A DNA stretch of 64,000 nucleotides from Gayadomonas joobiniege G7 (GTDB lineage Bacteria; Pseudomonadota; Gammaproteobacteria; Enterobacterales; Alteromonadaceae), in assembly GCF_000300815.1 (NCBI RefSeq), contig NZ_AMRX01000008.1, positions 186,001 through 250,000 of the forward strand. The letters are read 5' to 3'. This document shows positions 44,006 to 52,120 of this stretch, one piece after another. Numbering within the stretch: position 1 is the stretch's first letter; every line of letters starts with the position of its first letter. The translations under genes and the position numbers were made by a program. The notes below the pieces were generated by a model. That model saw only the letters and a list, made by a program, of their open reading frames with translations. It searched no databases and was not told the origin of the DNA.

Positions 44006-46837
44006 TTACTTTGCCAGCTGAAACTTAACTTGACCTTTGATCGGGCCTGACACCTTTTGAGGTTCACCCTGAGGACCCGCCTCATGTGCATACATAAATT
44101 TTGTCCCTATGCCCGGAATTTTATGAAACAGGTGCAAGCCGCCTTCCGTTGGATAGTTCCAAACCGCGTGGATGGGTGATTCGTGAGTGCGGTTTAATTT
44201 TTTAGGATGAACCGATTCAACAGGGATGCTATTTGACGGTCGTAAAACGCCTAAATATTCACTACCGCTTTGACTGATTAATAAACTCTGTTGTGATTTT
44301 AAGTTTAATTTCATCCACCGAACATCACTAAAAATACCTTTAAATTCTGCTTGTCCCCACATATTTAACCCTGTGAGTTTATCGTTATAGTCGTTTTGAT
44401 AATGCCCAAATTGCACACCTTGCAAACGGTTAGCCCACACGCGATAAGGGCCTTTGCCGACCCACTCTTTGCTGCTCACTTGATTTTCTGGCAGTTCAAA
44501 ACCAACCGCTAAATAAGTTAGCTTTTGATCAATAGCTGCAAATTGATACTCAAGCTCAATAATGGCTTGTGGCGTTATAGTCCATTTAATCTGCTCAGAT
44601 TTATCGTTGGTCGCAACGATTTGATAGGCGTTTCCTTGCCAGCGGGTTTGTGCTTGCCAGTTCGCGTTAAAGTTTAGTTTTTGCTCTAGCGTAGCGGCAT
44701 GCAAACTTGGCCCTTTGCCTAAACCCGAATCTTGCTTATTGATACTGGCTTTGAGCAGTTGGCCATTTTGTGGTGAAAACTGCCAGTGTTGTTCGCCGAC
44801 AGCGATATTAAATGGGTTATTTTTATCCACTGTGATCTTGTGGTTTTTTTGTTTAAAAACATCGTAGCTTTTGTCTATCGGCAAGGACCATTGCATCACT
44901 TCATTTTTGTGCGGATCGGTTGCGCTTATTTGCAGTGCGTCGGCCGTTTGCCAACCAGTTGGCAATGAGATGGTTAATTCACCCTGCGTGCCTGGTCCTA
45001 TATCCGCGCCTGCCATGTGTCCATCGGCTATTGTTTGTTGTCCGTTTTGATCGAATTTTACGAGTTGCCATCTAAATTGGCAGTCCTGCAAGTTGGTTTG
45101 ATAAAACTCGTTTTTTACCCTGATATCACCATCAAAGTTGCTGTTCAGGTTTTCAGTTTTTATTTGAATTGGCGACCAAAGCTCACGCACCGCATAATAG
45201 CTGGCTTCTTTTTGACCAAAAGGGCCAACCATGCCGTCAGAGGATTTATTGCCATGAGTGTCTAGTTTACCCTCCATATCAGAGCGAGCCACAGCTGCAT
45301 CAGCCCAGCACCATAAAACGCCGCCAGCGCCTGTTTTTGAGTTTTTCATGGCTTGCCAATAGTCTTGCAAGCCAGCGCCATGGCCTCCATCGTAAAGTCC
45401 ATGCAAAAATTCGGTCGGTAGATAAACAGTTGGTTTAGACAGTTTTTCTAAAAATTCATCATATTCGGGGTAATGAAAAGTCTCTATACCTTCGAAGTTT
45501 GTCCACGGGTGGATGACATGGCGATCTTGCAGATCATATAAATGATAAAGATCGTCAATTTCTAGGTTAAAACCACTTTCGTTCCCGTTTGCCCATAAAA
45601 TCACCGAAGGATGGTTTTGATATTTAGTGACGATTTCGTAAGCAATATTACGTGCGATAGGGGTATCAATCCAAGGGTCATGCCAGTTGGTCAGTTCAGT
45701 GATCACCATCAAACCTAGCTCGTCACAGGCTTCCATAAATTCGGTCGTTGGCGGTAAGTGAGAGCGCACTAAGTTAATATTTGCCGATTTAATCTCACGT
45801 GCGTCTTTCCATGCTTTTTCTTTATCAATTGCACGACCTGTGATTGGATCAAAAACATTGCGGTTAACCCCTTTAACTAAGATCTTTTGTCCGTTTAAAT
45901 AAAAACCGTCTTGGCGGCGCACTTCAAAGGTTCTAAAACCAAACTTTTGTTGGTAAGCGGAAACGGTTTGGCCGTCTTTACGTAACTCAACCCTAACTTG
46001 ATATAGATTTGGATATTCAGGAGACCATGTTTTAGCGTTTTTGATCTGGGTTTGCATACGAACGCGTCCACTGCCATGTAGCATTGGAATCGACATGGGT
46101 TCACCAACATTTTCCCCATTTATGGTTTGAATTTGCGCGTAAACTTCATCAACGTAAATGGGTGGGGTCTTTTTAAATTTGGTAATGTAGTTGAGCTGCG
46201 GAAATACATCCATTTTAAAGTCGCCATTGGCTTTAGCATCAATTGCGACTCGGTTAATAAAGCTTTTATTTTGCACTTCGAGATAGACAGGGCGATAAAT
46301 ACCACCAAACACCCAATAATCCGCTTTACGCTCGGCGTGATCTAAACTGTCGTTGTCGGGTTTCTTTTTTACGATAACGGTTAATTCGTTTTCAGCACCA
46401 TATTTTAGGGCTTTGGTTTTGCTTAAATCATGGCGAAATGGCACATAACCGCCCATATTATCCACACCAAGTTTTTCACCGTTTAAAAAAACACTGGTTT
46501 GTGTCATTGAGCCCTCAAAAACTAATCTTACATGTTTGTTTTTCCAGTCGTTTGGGGCAAAAAATTGAGTTTTGTAAGTGCCAACTTCATCGTGTTTTTC
46601 TGCTGGCAAATCGTGACCATAATTATAATGGCCAAAACCTTGCTGCTCCCAATTAGATGGCACAGGTATATCATGCCATTGGCCGCACTTGCGGCCGTCA
46701 GAGCATTTAAACTGCCAGTTAATTGCATCACTGGTGCCTTTGCCAGATAAATATACCCGTTGCGCTGTTTTGTCGCTGGCAGTGCTAGCAAAACTAAAAC
46801 ATAAAAAACAAATTAACGATAAAATTTTTTTGAGCAT
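44006..46837 (-). CDS. GH2 beta-galactosidase
   Basis: 943 residues with a signal peptide (cleavage FASTASDK, residue ~21), so it is exported. The GH2 order is a sugar-binding jelly roll (~30-190, with VPSNWEQQGFGHYNYG), an Ig-like domain (~195-300), then a TIM barrel (~305-600) with acid/base Glu420 in WANGNES and nucleophile Glu476 in YLPTEFLHG. Two further beta domains complete the C-terminus. It probably removes terminal beta-D-galactose from agar or porphyran oligosaccharides in step with the GH29 encoded downstream. The promoter region is shared with the uxuB-like gene; a GTGTC-N12-TGTTAACA motif lies 67 bp upstream. Confidence 0.92.
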   Translation of the reverse strand: MLKKILSLICFLCFSFASTASDKTAQRVYLSGKGTSDAINWQFKCSDGRKCGQWHDIPVPSNWEQQGFGHYNYGHDLPAEKHDEVGTYKTQFFAPNDWKNKHVRLVFEGSMTQTSVFLNGEKLGVDNMGGYVPFRHDLSKTKALKYGAENELTVIVKKKPDNDSLDHAERKADYWVFGGIYRPVYLEVQNKSFINRVAIDAKANGDFKMDVFPQLNYITKFKKTPPIYVDEVYAQIQTINGENVGEPMSIPMLHGSGRVRMQTQIKNAKTWSPEYPNLYQVRVELRKDGQTVSAYQQKFGFRTFEVRRQDGFYLNGQKILVKGVNRNVFDPITGRAIDKEKAWKDAREIKSANINLVRSHLPPTTEFMEACDELGLMVITELTNWHDPWIDTPIARNIAYEIVTKYQNHPSVILWANGNESGFNLEIDDLYHLYDLQDRHVIHPWTNFEGIETFHYPEYDEFLEKLSKPTVYLPTEFLHGLYDGGHGAGLQDYWQAMKNSKTGAGGVLWCWADAAVARSDMEGKLDTHGNKSSDGMVGPFGQKEASYYAVRELWSPIQIKTENLNSNFDGDIRVKNEFYQTNLQDCQFRWQLVKFDQNGQQTIADGHMAGADIGPGTQGELTISLPTGWQTADALQISATDPHKNEVMQWSLPIDKSYDVFKQKNHKITVDKNNPFNIAVGEQHWQFSPQNGQLLKASINKQDSGLGKGPSLHAATLEQKLNFNANWQAQTRWQGNAYQIVATNDKSEQIKWTITPQAIIELEYQFAAIDQKLTYLAVGFELPENQVSSKEWVGKGPYRVWANRLQGVQFGHYQNDYNDKLTGLNMWGQAEFKGIFSDVRWMKLNLKSQQSLLISQSGSEYLGVLRPSNSIPVESVHPKKLNRTHESPIHAVWNYPTEGGLHLFHKIPGIGTKFMYAHEAGPQGEPQKVSGPIKGQVKFQLAK

Positions 46838-46903
46838 AGGTGTTCCTTTTAATTCACCAGTATCAGAGTTGACAGTTTAAAATTTAAATATTGTATAGAT
46901 AAC

Positions 46904-46928
46904 TGTTAACACATTGTGTATTTGACAC
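46904..46928 (-). promoter_or_regulatory. GTGTC-N12-TGTTAACA motif upstream of GH2
   Basis: On the minus strand, GTGTC is followed after 12 bases by TGTTAACA, ending 67 bp before the GH2 start. The same arrangement occurs upstream of GH16 (48578) and GH50 (52056). This copy shares only the two blocks, so it is the weakest of the three. Confidence 0.4.
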
Positions 46929-47016
46929 ATGAAATTGTGATTTTTTATATGATTTTAAGTCTATGGTCGGTATAAACTAGGATTTTAGTGAGTATCAATT
47001 ATATTTGTTGCAGTGT

Positions 47017-47030
47017 TGCCACCGGTGGCA
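47017..47030. promoter_or_regulatory. LacI-type operator TGCCACCGGTGGCA, copy 3 (uxuB)
   Basis: A fully symmetrical 14-bp version of the sites at 12523 and 38650, 69 bp upstream of the uxuB-like start and 180 bp from the divergent GH2 start. Confidence 0.72.
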
Positions 47031-47098
47031 TATAGTGCGGTTAATCGCATGTAAAACGAACGTTAAAATTAACCTTAGACAGACAGGGGTGTTTAAAA

Positions 47099-48562
47099 AT
47101 GCACAATCGCTCACGCTTAAACAAACAAAAATTAGCAGATTTGAAAATCGGGCAAACGAACTTTAGTGCCCCAAAATATGATCCGGAGCAGTTAACGATT
47201 GGCATAGTGCACCTAGGTCTAGGTAATTTTCATCGTGCGCACCAAGCTATGTACACCGAGCAACTTTTAAATAAAGGTGAAGATCTAAACTGGGGGATTT
47301 GTGGTGTTAGTATGCGTAATCAAGATTTGCAGCAAAAAATGCAGCAACAAGACAATTTATTTACCGTTGCAATAACCGACAAACAAGATAAATATCAGGT
47401 TGTTGCTGCTATCAAAGAAGTTTTGGTCGCGGCTCAACAACTACCACAGGTACTGCGACGCCTCGCTGCCCGTGAGACTAAAATTGTGTCTCTTACGGTG
47501 ACCGAAAAAGGCTATTGTTTAAACTCGGCCGGTGAATTAGATCTAAATTTGCCCCAAATACAAGCAGACATTGCAGATCCCCATACGCCTGCTACGGCTG
47601 TTGGCATCTTAGTCGCAGGATTACAACTAAGGTTCCAAGCCGGTATCCCAGCTTTTAATGTAATTGCCTGTGATAATCTGCCAGCAAATGGCGATAAATT
47701 GGCGCGGGCAGTGATCCAACTGGCCGAAAAATCTTATCCTGAACTCGCAGTTTGGATTAAAAACAATGTACAGTTTCCAAATACAATGGTGGATTGTATT
47801 ACCCCTGCAACTGAGCAGGCAATTTTGGGACAAGTTAGTGAAGCAACGGGTTATAAAGATTTAGCCGCCGTACCAAGAGAAGGTTTTTCGCAATGGGTGA
47901 TCGAAAACACGCTAACGGGCGAGCGGCCGCAATGGGAAAATGCTGGGGTTATTTTTACGGATGATGTTGAAAGTTATGAGCATGCAAAACTGAGAATCTT
48001 AAACGGCTTGCATTCAACGCTAGCCTATCTTGGGACATTGCTCGGGTATACCAGTGTATTTGAAGCCGTTAGTGATAAAAAATTAAAACACTTTTTAATA
48101 AAATTGCTTGAAGAAGAGATAATTCCAACAATTAATCCACCTAAAGGATTAAATCTTGCTGCTTATTCGCGAGACATAATTGCTCGTTTCGAAAACCCTA
48201 AAATTCGTCATTTACTGAGTCAAATAGCCTGTGATGGTTCAATTAAAATACCCGTACGAATTTTAGCGCCTGCGCTTGATAACTTAAAAGCTGAACGAGA
48301 GAACAATGGTTTGTATTGGGTGATTGCTGCTTGGATGCAATTTTTACATAAGGCGTATTTAGCGGGTGAAACAATTAATGATCCTAGAGCTGACGAAATT
48401 ATAGCTTGTTTACAGCAGTTTGGTGATCAGGCGCTAACCAATGTAAATGTTTTTTTTGCGATCCCAGATTTAATTCCAGTTGAAATTAAATGCTCAAATG
48501 AGGTTAAAAATCAGGTTGCGCATCGACTCGCAAACATAAATGATTTGACGAACCACCTTTAA
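47099..48562 (+). CDS. uxuB: Mannitol-dehydrogenase family oxidoreductase, probable D-mannonate oxidoreductase (fructuronate reductase)
   Basis: 487 residues, matching E. coli UxuB (~486). The NAD-binding segment IGIVHLGLGNFHRAHQAMYT (residues ~34-53) and the catalytic KLRILNGLHS motif (Lys near residue 299) define the long-chain mannitol dehydrogenase family. CDNLPANG and the QWVIENTL/ERPQWENAGV region fit UxuB. It would reduce D-fructuronate to D-mannonate with NADH. Mannitol 2-dehydrogenase is the main alternative. The shared operator with uxaC favours the uronate role. It sits inside the agar/porphyran cluster, divergent from GH2, and without uxuA beside it. Confidence 0.8.
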   Translation: MHNRSRLNKQKLADLKIGQTNFSAPKYDPEQLTIGIVHLGLGNFHRAHQAMYTEQLLNKGEDLNWGICGVSMRNQDLQQKMQQQDNLFTVAITDKQDKYQVVAAIKEVLVAAQQLPQVLRRLAARETKIVSLTVTEKGYCLNSAGELDLNLPQIQADIADPHTPATAVGILVAGLQLRFQAGIPAFNVIACDNLPANGDKLARAVIQLAEKSYPELAVWIKNNVQFPNTMVDCITPATEQAILGQVSEATGYKDLAAVPREGFSQWVIENTLTGERPQWENAGVIFTDDVESYEHAKLRILNGLHSTLAYLGTLLGYTSVFEAVSDKKLKHFLIKLLEEEIIPTINPPKGLNLAAYSRDIIARFENPKIRHLLSQIACDGSIKIPVRILAPALDNLKAERENNGLYWVIAAWMQFLHKAYLAGETINDPRADEIIACLQQFGDQALTNVNVFFAIPDLIPVEIKCSNEVKNQVAHRLANINDLTNHL

Positions 48563-48577
48563 GTTGAATAAAAATAT

Positions 48578-48602
48578 GTGTCGTTATTGTCTGTTGTTAA
48601 CA
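48578..48602 (+). promoter_or_regulatory. GTGTC-N12-TGTTAACA motif upstream of GH16
   Basis: It ends 33 bp before the GH16 start. Compared with the GH50 copy at 52056, about 25 of 30 positions match, including ATTATTGT-like spacer bases and the trailing ACAAAG, far more than the two core blocks alone. Confidence 0.5.
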
Positions 48603-48635
48603 AAGGTGAGGTAACACTAACAAAAAGGATAAATA

Positions 48636-49880
48636 ATGACTCTTAATAAATTAACATCATCTGTATTTTTATTGGCCATCACTAATTCCGTATTCAGCGC
48701 TGATCAAACCCAAGCTGAGCGATTAGCCAATGCGCCCCAAATTGATTTAAGTCAATGGCAATTAGCCTGGCATGATGAGTTTGACTACCCGGACGATGAG
48801 CTGGATAAAAAATGGATATCGCAAAATGGACCAACAGAAAATGAATGGGTATTGAGCAGCCGATGGCGCGAGAATGCGATTGTTAAAGATGGTGTATTAC
48901 ATTTATTAAGCCGAAAAGAATCCCGTGGTGGCCAAGATTGGACCACGGGCAATGTTTGGACCAAACGCACTTTTGGTTATGGCTATTTTGAAGCTAAATT
49001 TAAATATGCTGGGGCTTATGGGACCAATAACTCATTTTGGTTCTGGCCAAGACAAGGGGTGCCAGAAGGGCAAAAAGCTTGTGAAATAGACATTAATGAG
49101 GGGCACTACCCAAACATTATTAATACTAATGTACACAACTGGACCGATACTTATACCTTGCCAAGTGGACGAGTAAGTCATGAAGACGATCAAAAACACT
49201 GGACGCTAAAAGGCGATCCAAATCATAAAATTGTTTTAAACAAATCAGTCAGGGTCACCAAAGTTCGCCTGACTTCAAATAATCCAGCATCCATCCACAT
49301 TTCTGAATTTAAAGTTTTTGACCAAGATAAAACTGAAAATTTAGCACACGCAAGCGATACTCAGTTAAAAACCAATGGGGTTTTTAACAAGCTACCATCA
49401 AAACCCGAATATGCAATTGACGGACGAGAGGATACCCGCTGGGTATCTGCTAAACATGGTAAAAAATGGTTAGAGTTGAGTTGGTCGGAGCCAAAAAGCA
49501 TTCAGTCTATTGAATTTAAGAATGGTTGGCTGCAAGAATATGGTGATTCAAAAGGCTTTTATCGTAACCTTATAAGTGACTATCGTCTTGAGTATTTTGC
49601 AGACAATCAGTGGCACACCGCAAAAGTATATAATGCTGCTGACGTTGCCGACTTTTCGCAGCAGTATCACACCTTTGGTTTAGAGTGGGATAAAGACTAT
49701 TTTAAATTTTATTTAGATGGCAAACTTTATCATACCATGCGCAACAAAGTGTGTTTTAGCGAAACCAGCCTGTTATTCAGCTTAGCCATATTACGTGCAG
49801 GCATTGCGGGCCCAGTGACTGATGAGATTGATGGCACAAGTATGAAGATAGATTGGGTGCGCTACTACCAAAAAAAATAA
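48636..49880 (+). CDS. GH16 glycosidase with a discoidin/CBM32-like domain inserted in the catalytic fold
   Basis: 414 residues with a signal peptide (cleavage near VFSAD, residue 21). The N-terminal half of GH16 (~40-195) carries the catalytic motif Glu150-x-Asp152-x-x-Glu155 (ACEIDINEG). An F5/8 type C-like sandwich follows at ~203-342, with VTKVRLTSNN, YAIDGREDTRWVS and LELSWSEPKSIQSIEF. The GH16 fold then resumes (YHTFGLEWDKDYFKFYLDG, ~344-362) and closes with MKIDWVRYYQKK. GH16 members in such clusters are beta-agarases, porphyranases or carrageenases. Which applies is not decidable by eye, but the GH50 neighbour suggests agar or porphyran. A sigma factor gene follows 24 bp downstream. 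Confidence 0.88.
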   Translation: MTLNKLTSSVFLLAITNSVFSADQTQAERLANAPQIDLSQWQLAWHDEFDYPDDELDKKWISQNGPTENEWVLSSRWRENAIVKDGVLHLLSRKESRGGQDWTTGNVWTKRTFGYGYFEAKFKYAGAYGTNNSFWFWPRQGVPEGQKACEIDINEGHYPNIINTNVHNWTDTYTLPSGRVSHEDDQKHWTLKGDPNHKIVLNKSVRVTKVRLTSNNPASIHISEFKVFDQDKTENLAHASDTQLKTNGVFNKLPSKPEYAIDGREDTRWVSAKHGKKWLELSWSEPKSIQSIEFKNGWLQEYGDSKGFYRNLISDYRLEYFADNQWHTAKVYNAADVADFSQQYHTFGLEWDKDYFKFYLDGKLYHTMRNKVCFSETSLLFSLAILRAGIAGPVTDEIDGTSMKIDWVRYYQKK

Positions 49881-49904
49881 TAGAGGAACAGGCAATTTTA
49901 TTTT

Positions 49905-50501
49905 ATGCCTAAACATAACAAACCGGATCACAGCGCTAGCGACGACAGAGCTGTGATCCAAGCCGTACTCAACGGCCAACTGCAAGCTTATTCAATATTG
50001 GTAGAGCGACACCAAAGTGCCGTGAAAAGCAGTTTACGTTTGCGCTTGCCAATTGCGGCCGAGGCAGAAGATTTAACTCAAGAAGCCTTTATTTTAGCCT
50101 ACAACAAACTTGTTGAGTTTGATCATAGTCAATCATTTGCAGCTTGGGTAAGGGGGATTGGCTTAAATCTAGTTAAGAATCACCGGCGAAAACAGGCGAG
50201 AGTTGAATTAGAGTCAGCCCATGAATGGGAGCTTGAGCAGTTACTCACCACTGAACTTGAGCACAATTTTGATTTTACGACCGAATCAAACAAATTATTA
50301 GCGTTAGAAACCTGTTTTGAAAAATTAAATGAACAATCGCGTGAACTCATGAGTGCTCATTATCAACAAGGTTTTTCGCTGGTTGAACTCGGCAAAAAGT
50401 ACCAGTTAAGACATTCTGCAATGACAATGAGAATGTTTCGGATACGAGAAAAATTAGCGCAGTGTATTAATCGTCAAGTAAAGAGGTTAGAGGATGAGTG
50501 A
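49905..50501 (+). CDS. ECF-type RNA polymerase sigma factor
   Basis: 198 residues. Region 2 (~15-90) contains YSILVERHQSAVKSS and AEDLTQEAFILAYNKL, the core-binding and -10 recognition helices. Region 4 (~135-190) contains ACFEKL-like CFEKLNEQSRELMSAHY and the helix-turn-helix FSLVELGKKYQLRHSAMTMRMFRIREKL. It directs transcription when released by its anti-sigma partner. It overlaps the downstream FecR-LamG gene by 8 bp, the usual sigma/anti-sigma arrangement. It lies between GH16 and GH50, whose upstream regions share a motif, so these are its likeliest targets. Confidence 0.9.
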   Translation: MPKHNKPDHSASDDRAVIQAVLNGQLQAYSILVERHQSAVKSSLRLRLPIAAEAEDLTQEAFILAYNKLVEFDHSQSFAAWVRGIGLNLVKNHRRKQARVELESAHEWELEQLLTTELEHNFDFTTESNKLLALETCFEKLNEQSRELMSAHYQQGFSLVELGKKYQLRHSAMTMRMFRIREKLAQCINRQVKRLEDE

Positions 50502-52053
50502 GCAAAACCAGTTAACGTCAGCACAAATTCAATTACTCTCTGATTATATGGCAGGCGAATATAATGCTGCTGAGATTTTACAGCAATGCCGACACAGTCC
50601 AGCGTTTAAACGGGCACTCGTCGAGCAAGTTGGGACCGATCGCCTACTGAATATTAAATTGGCAGCAACCAACAGTTTGACCAAAGAGGCAATCATGGCT
50701 CGAATCAGCCCATCGAGATATCAGCAGCAAAAAACAATAAAAAGATGGAGTAGATGGGGCTACGGGATTGCTGCTGGCGTCCTTTTGATGGTGTCTATAT
50801 TGATGTTTAATTCTTATCAAATTAACTCAAACAGGCTTGTTTTGGTGACTAAAGTCGCTGCGAGTGTATCAGCTTCGCAACCTTTGTTAGCTGGGCGCAC
50901 TTTGCAAGTAGGGCGGCTGACGCTAGATTCGGGTTATAGTGAACTTAAACTCAATAATGGTGTGATATTGGTTTTAGAAGCACCGGTTGAGCTAAATATA
51001 AAATCGAATGATTTAGTGATTTTAACCAAAGGTAAGCTTGTCGCTAAGGTACCTGAAAATGCAATTGGTTTTAAAGTCGCCACGCCAAGCTCAGAAATTA
51101 TTGATTTAGGGACTGAATTTGCAGTTGATGTGAATGAGGTTGGAGACAGTCAAATTCATGTATTAGATGGCGAGGTTAAAGCAAGGGGCAAGCAGTCACA
51201 GCGTTTTGAACATTTGCATAAAGATCAGGGGTTGAGCATAAGCATGAGTCAAAAAATTGCTCGTATTAAAAGTCAGCCCCATTTATTTATGCGTGTTTTG
51301 CCGGGGAAATCTGCTGATAAACCTGATTATTTGCATTGGTCGTTTGAGCAAAAAACGGCGATGGGTTTTGTGTCAAGCGGGACTATGAAAAATGCTAATG
51401 CTTTTCCAGCCATTGATCGCAGTGAACAAGAGGGTGGGGCAGCACTTAAACATGAATCTGGGGTATTTGGCAAGGCGGTTTATTTTAATGGCATTAATAA
51501 CTGGCTTGAAACTGAATTTCCAGGCATTGCCGGTAATCACCCAAGAACTTTAGCCTTTTGGCTAAAAGTTCCAGCTGATTTTGATATCCATCAAGCATTT
51601 GGCATTGTCAGCTGGGGCGTCCAAAAAAATTATGCTTCGTGGCAAATTTCGCCGAATCCGTATCCACAAAATGGCCCACTTGGTCGACTTAGAGTGGGCA
51701 CATATAATGCTCAGATAGTGGGTTCAACTGATTTAAGAGATGGCCAATGGCACCATATTGCAGTGGTCATGTATGGCGGTCAAAGTTCAGATATTTCGAC
51801 GCATGTGCTTATTTATGTTGATGGTCAGTTAGAAAAAACTCATGGTAAATCTATCGCTCGCTTAAATACTCAGATCACCGACCAAGCGTCTCGGCCTCTA
51901 TCTTTGGGGCGTAATATAGGTTATCGAGAAGAAGATGTATATGTTAGAGATAAATTTTTTCGCGGCGCTGTGGATGAGCTATTTGTTTTTGCCGCAGCCT
52001 TAGATCAACAGCAAATTATTCGGTTAATGAAACAAAATAAAATTGAAAAATAA
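50494..52053 (+). CDS. FecR-type anti-sigma protein with a C-terminal LamG lectin-like domain
   Basis: 519 residues. A cytoplasmic N-terminus (~1-85) precedes one transmembrane helix (~88-107, GYGIAAGVLLMVSILMFNSY). The periplasmic FecR domain (~115-250) contains GFKVATPSSEIIDLGTEFAVDV and IHVLDGEVKARG. A LamG/concanavalin-like jelly roll (~280-515) has VYFNGINNWLETEFPG, RTLAFWLKV, GQWHHIAVVMYGG and GAVDELFVFAAAL. Normal FecR proteins end after the FecR domain and sense a receptor's signalling domain. Here the lectin-like domain may bind polysaccharide directly and release the sigma factor. That mechanism is inferred. It overlaps the sigma gene by 8 bp. Confidence 0.87.
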   Translation: MSEQNQLTSAQIQLLSDYMAGEYNAAEILQQCRHSPAFKRALVEQVGTDRLLNIKLAATNSLTKEAIMARISPSRYQQQKTIKRWSRWGYGIAAGVLLMVSILMFNSYQINSNRLVLVTKVAASVSASQPLLAGRTLQVGRLTLDSGYSELKLNNGVILVLEAPVELNIKSNDLVILTKGKLVAKVPENAIGFKVATPSSEIIDLGTEFAVDVNEVGDSQIHVLDGEVKARGKQSQRFEHLHKDQGLSISMSQKIARIKSQPHLFMRVLPGKSADKPDYLHWSFEQKTAMGFVSSGTMKNANAFPAIDRSEQEGGAALKHESGVFGKAVYFNGINNWLETEFPGIAGNHPRTLAFWLKVPADFDIHQAFGIVSWGVQKNYASWQISPNPYPQNGPLGRLRVGTYNAQIVGSTDLRDGQWHHIAVVMYGGQSSDISTHVLIYVDGQLEKTHGKSIARLNTQITDQASRPLSLGRNIGYREEDVYVRDKFFRGAVDELFVFAAALDQQQIIRLMKQNKIEK

Positions 52054-52055
52054 AA

Positions 52056-52080
52056 GTGTCATTATTGTTTTTTGTTGACA
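52056..52080 (+). promoter_or_regulatory. GTGTC-N12-TGTTGACA motif upstream of GH50
   Basis: It starts directly after the FecR-LamG stop and ends 40 bp before the GH50 start. It closely matches 48578-48602. The embedded TTGACA could also act as a -35 box. Confidence 0.5.
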
Positions 52081-52120
52081 AAGATTAGGGAGGATTACAA
52101 ATACAAAAAGGTTTTAACGA

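Noticed and set aside
46120-46880. Several short plus-strand open frames opposite GH2
   Set aside because: They overlap a full-length GH2 gene with intact catalytic residues and have no independent features.
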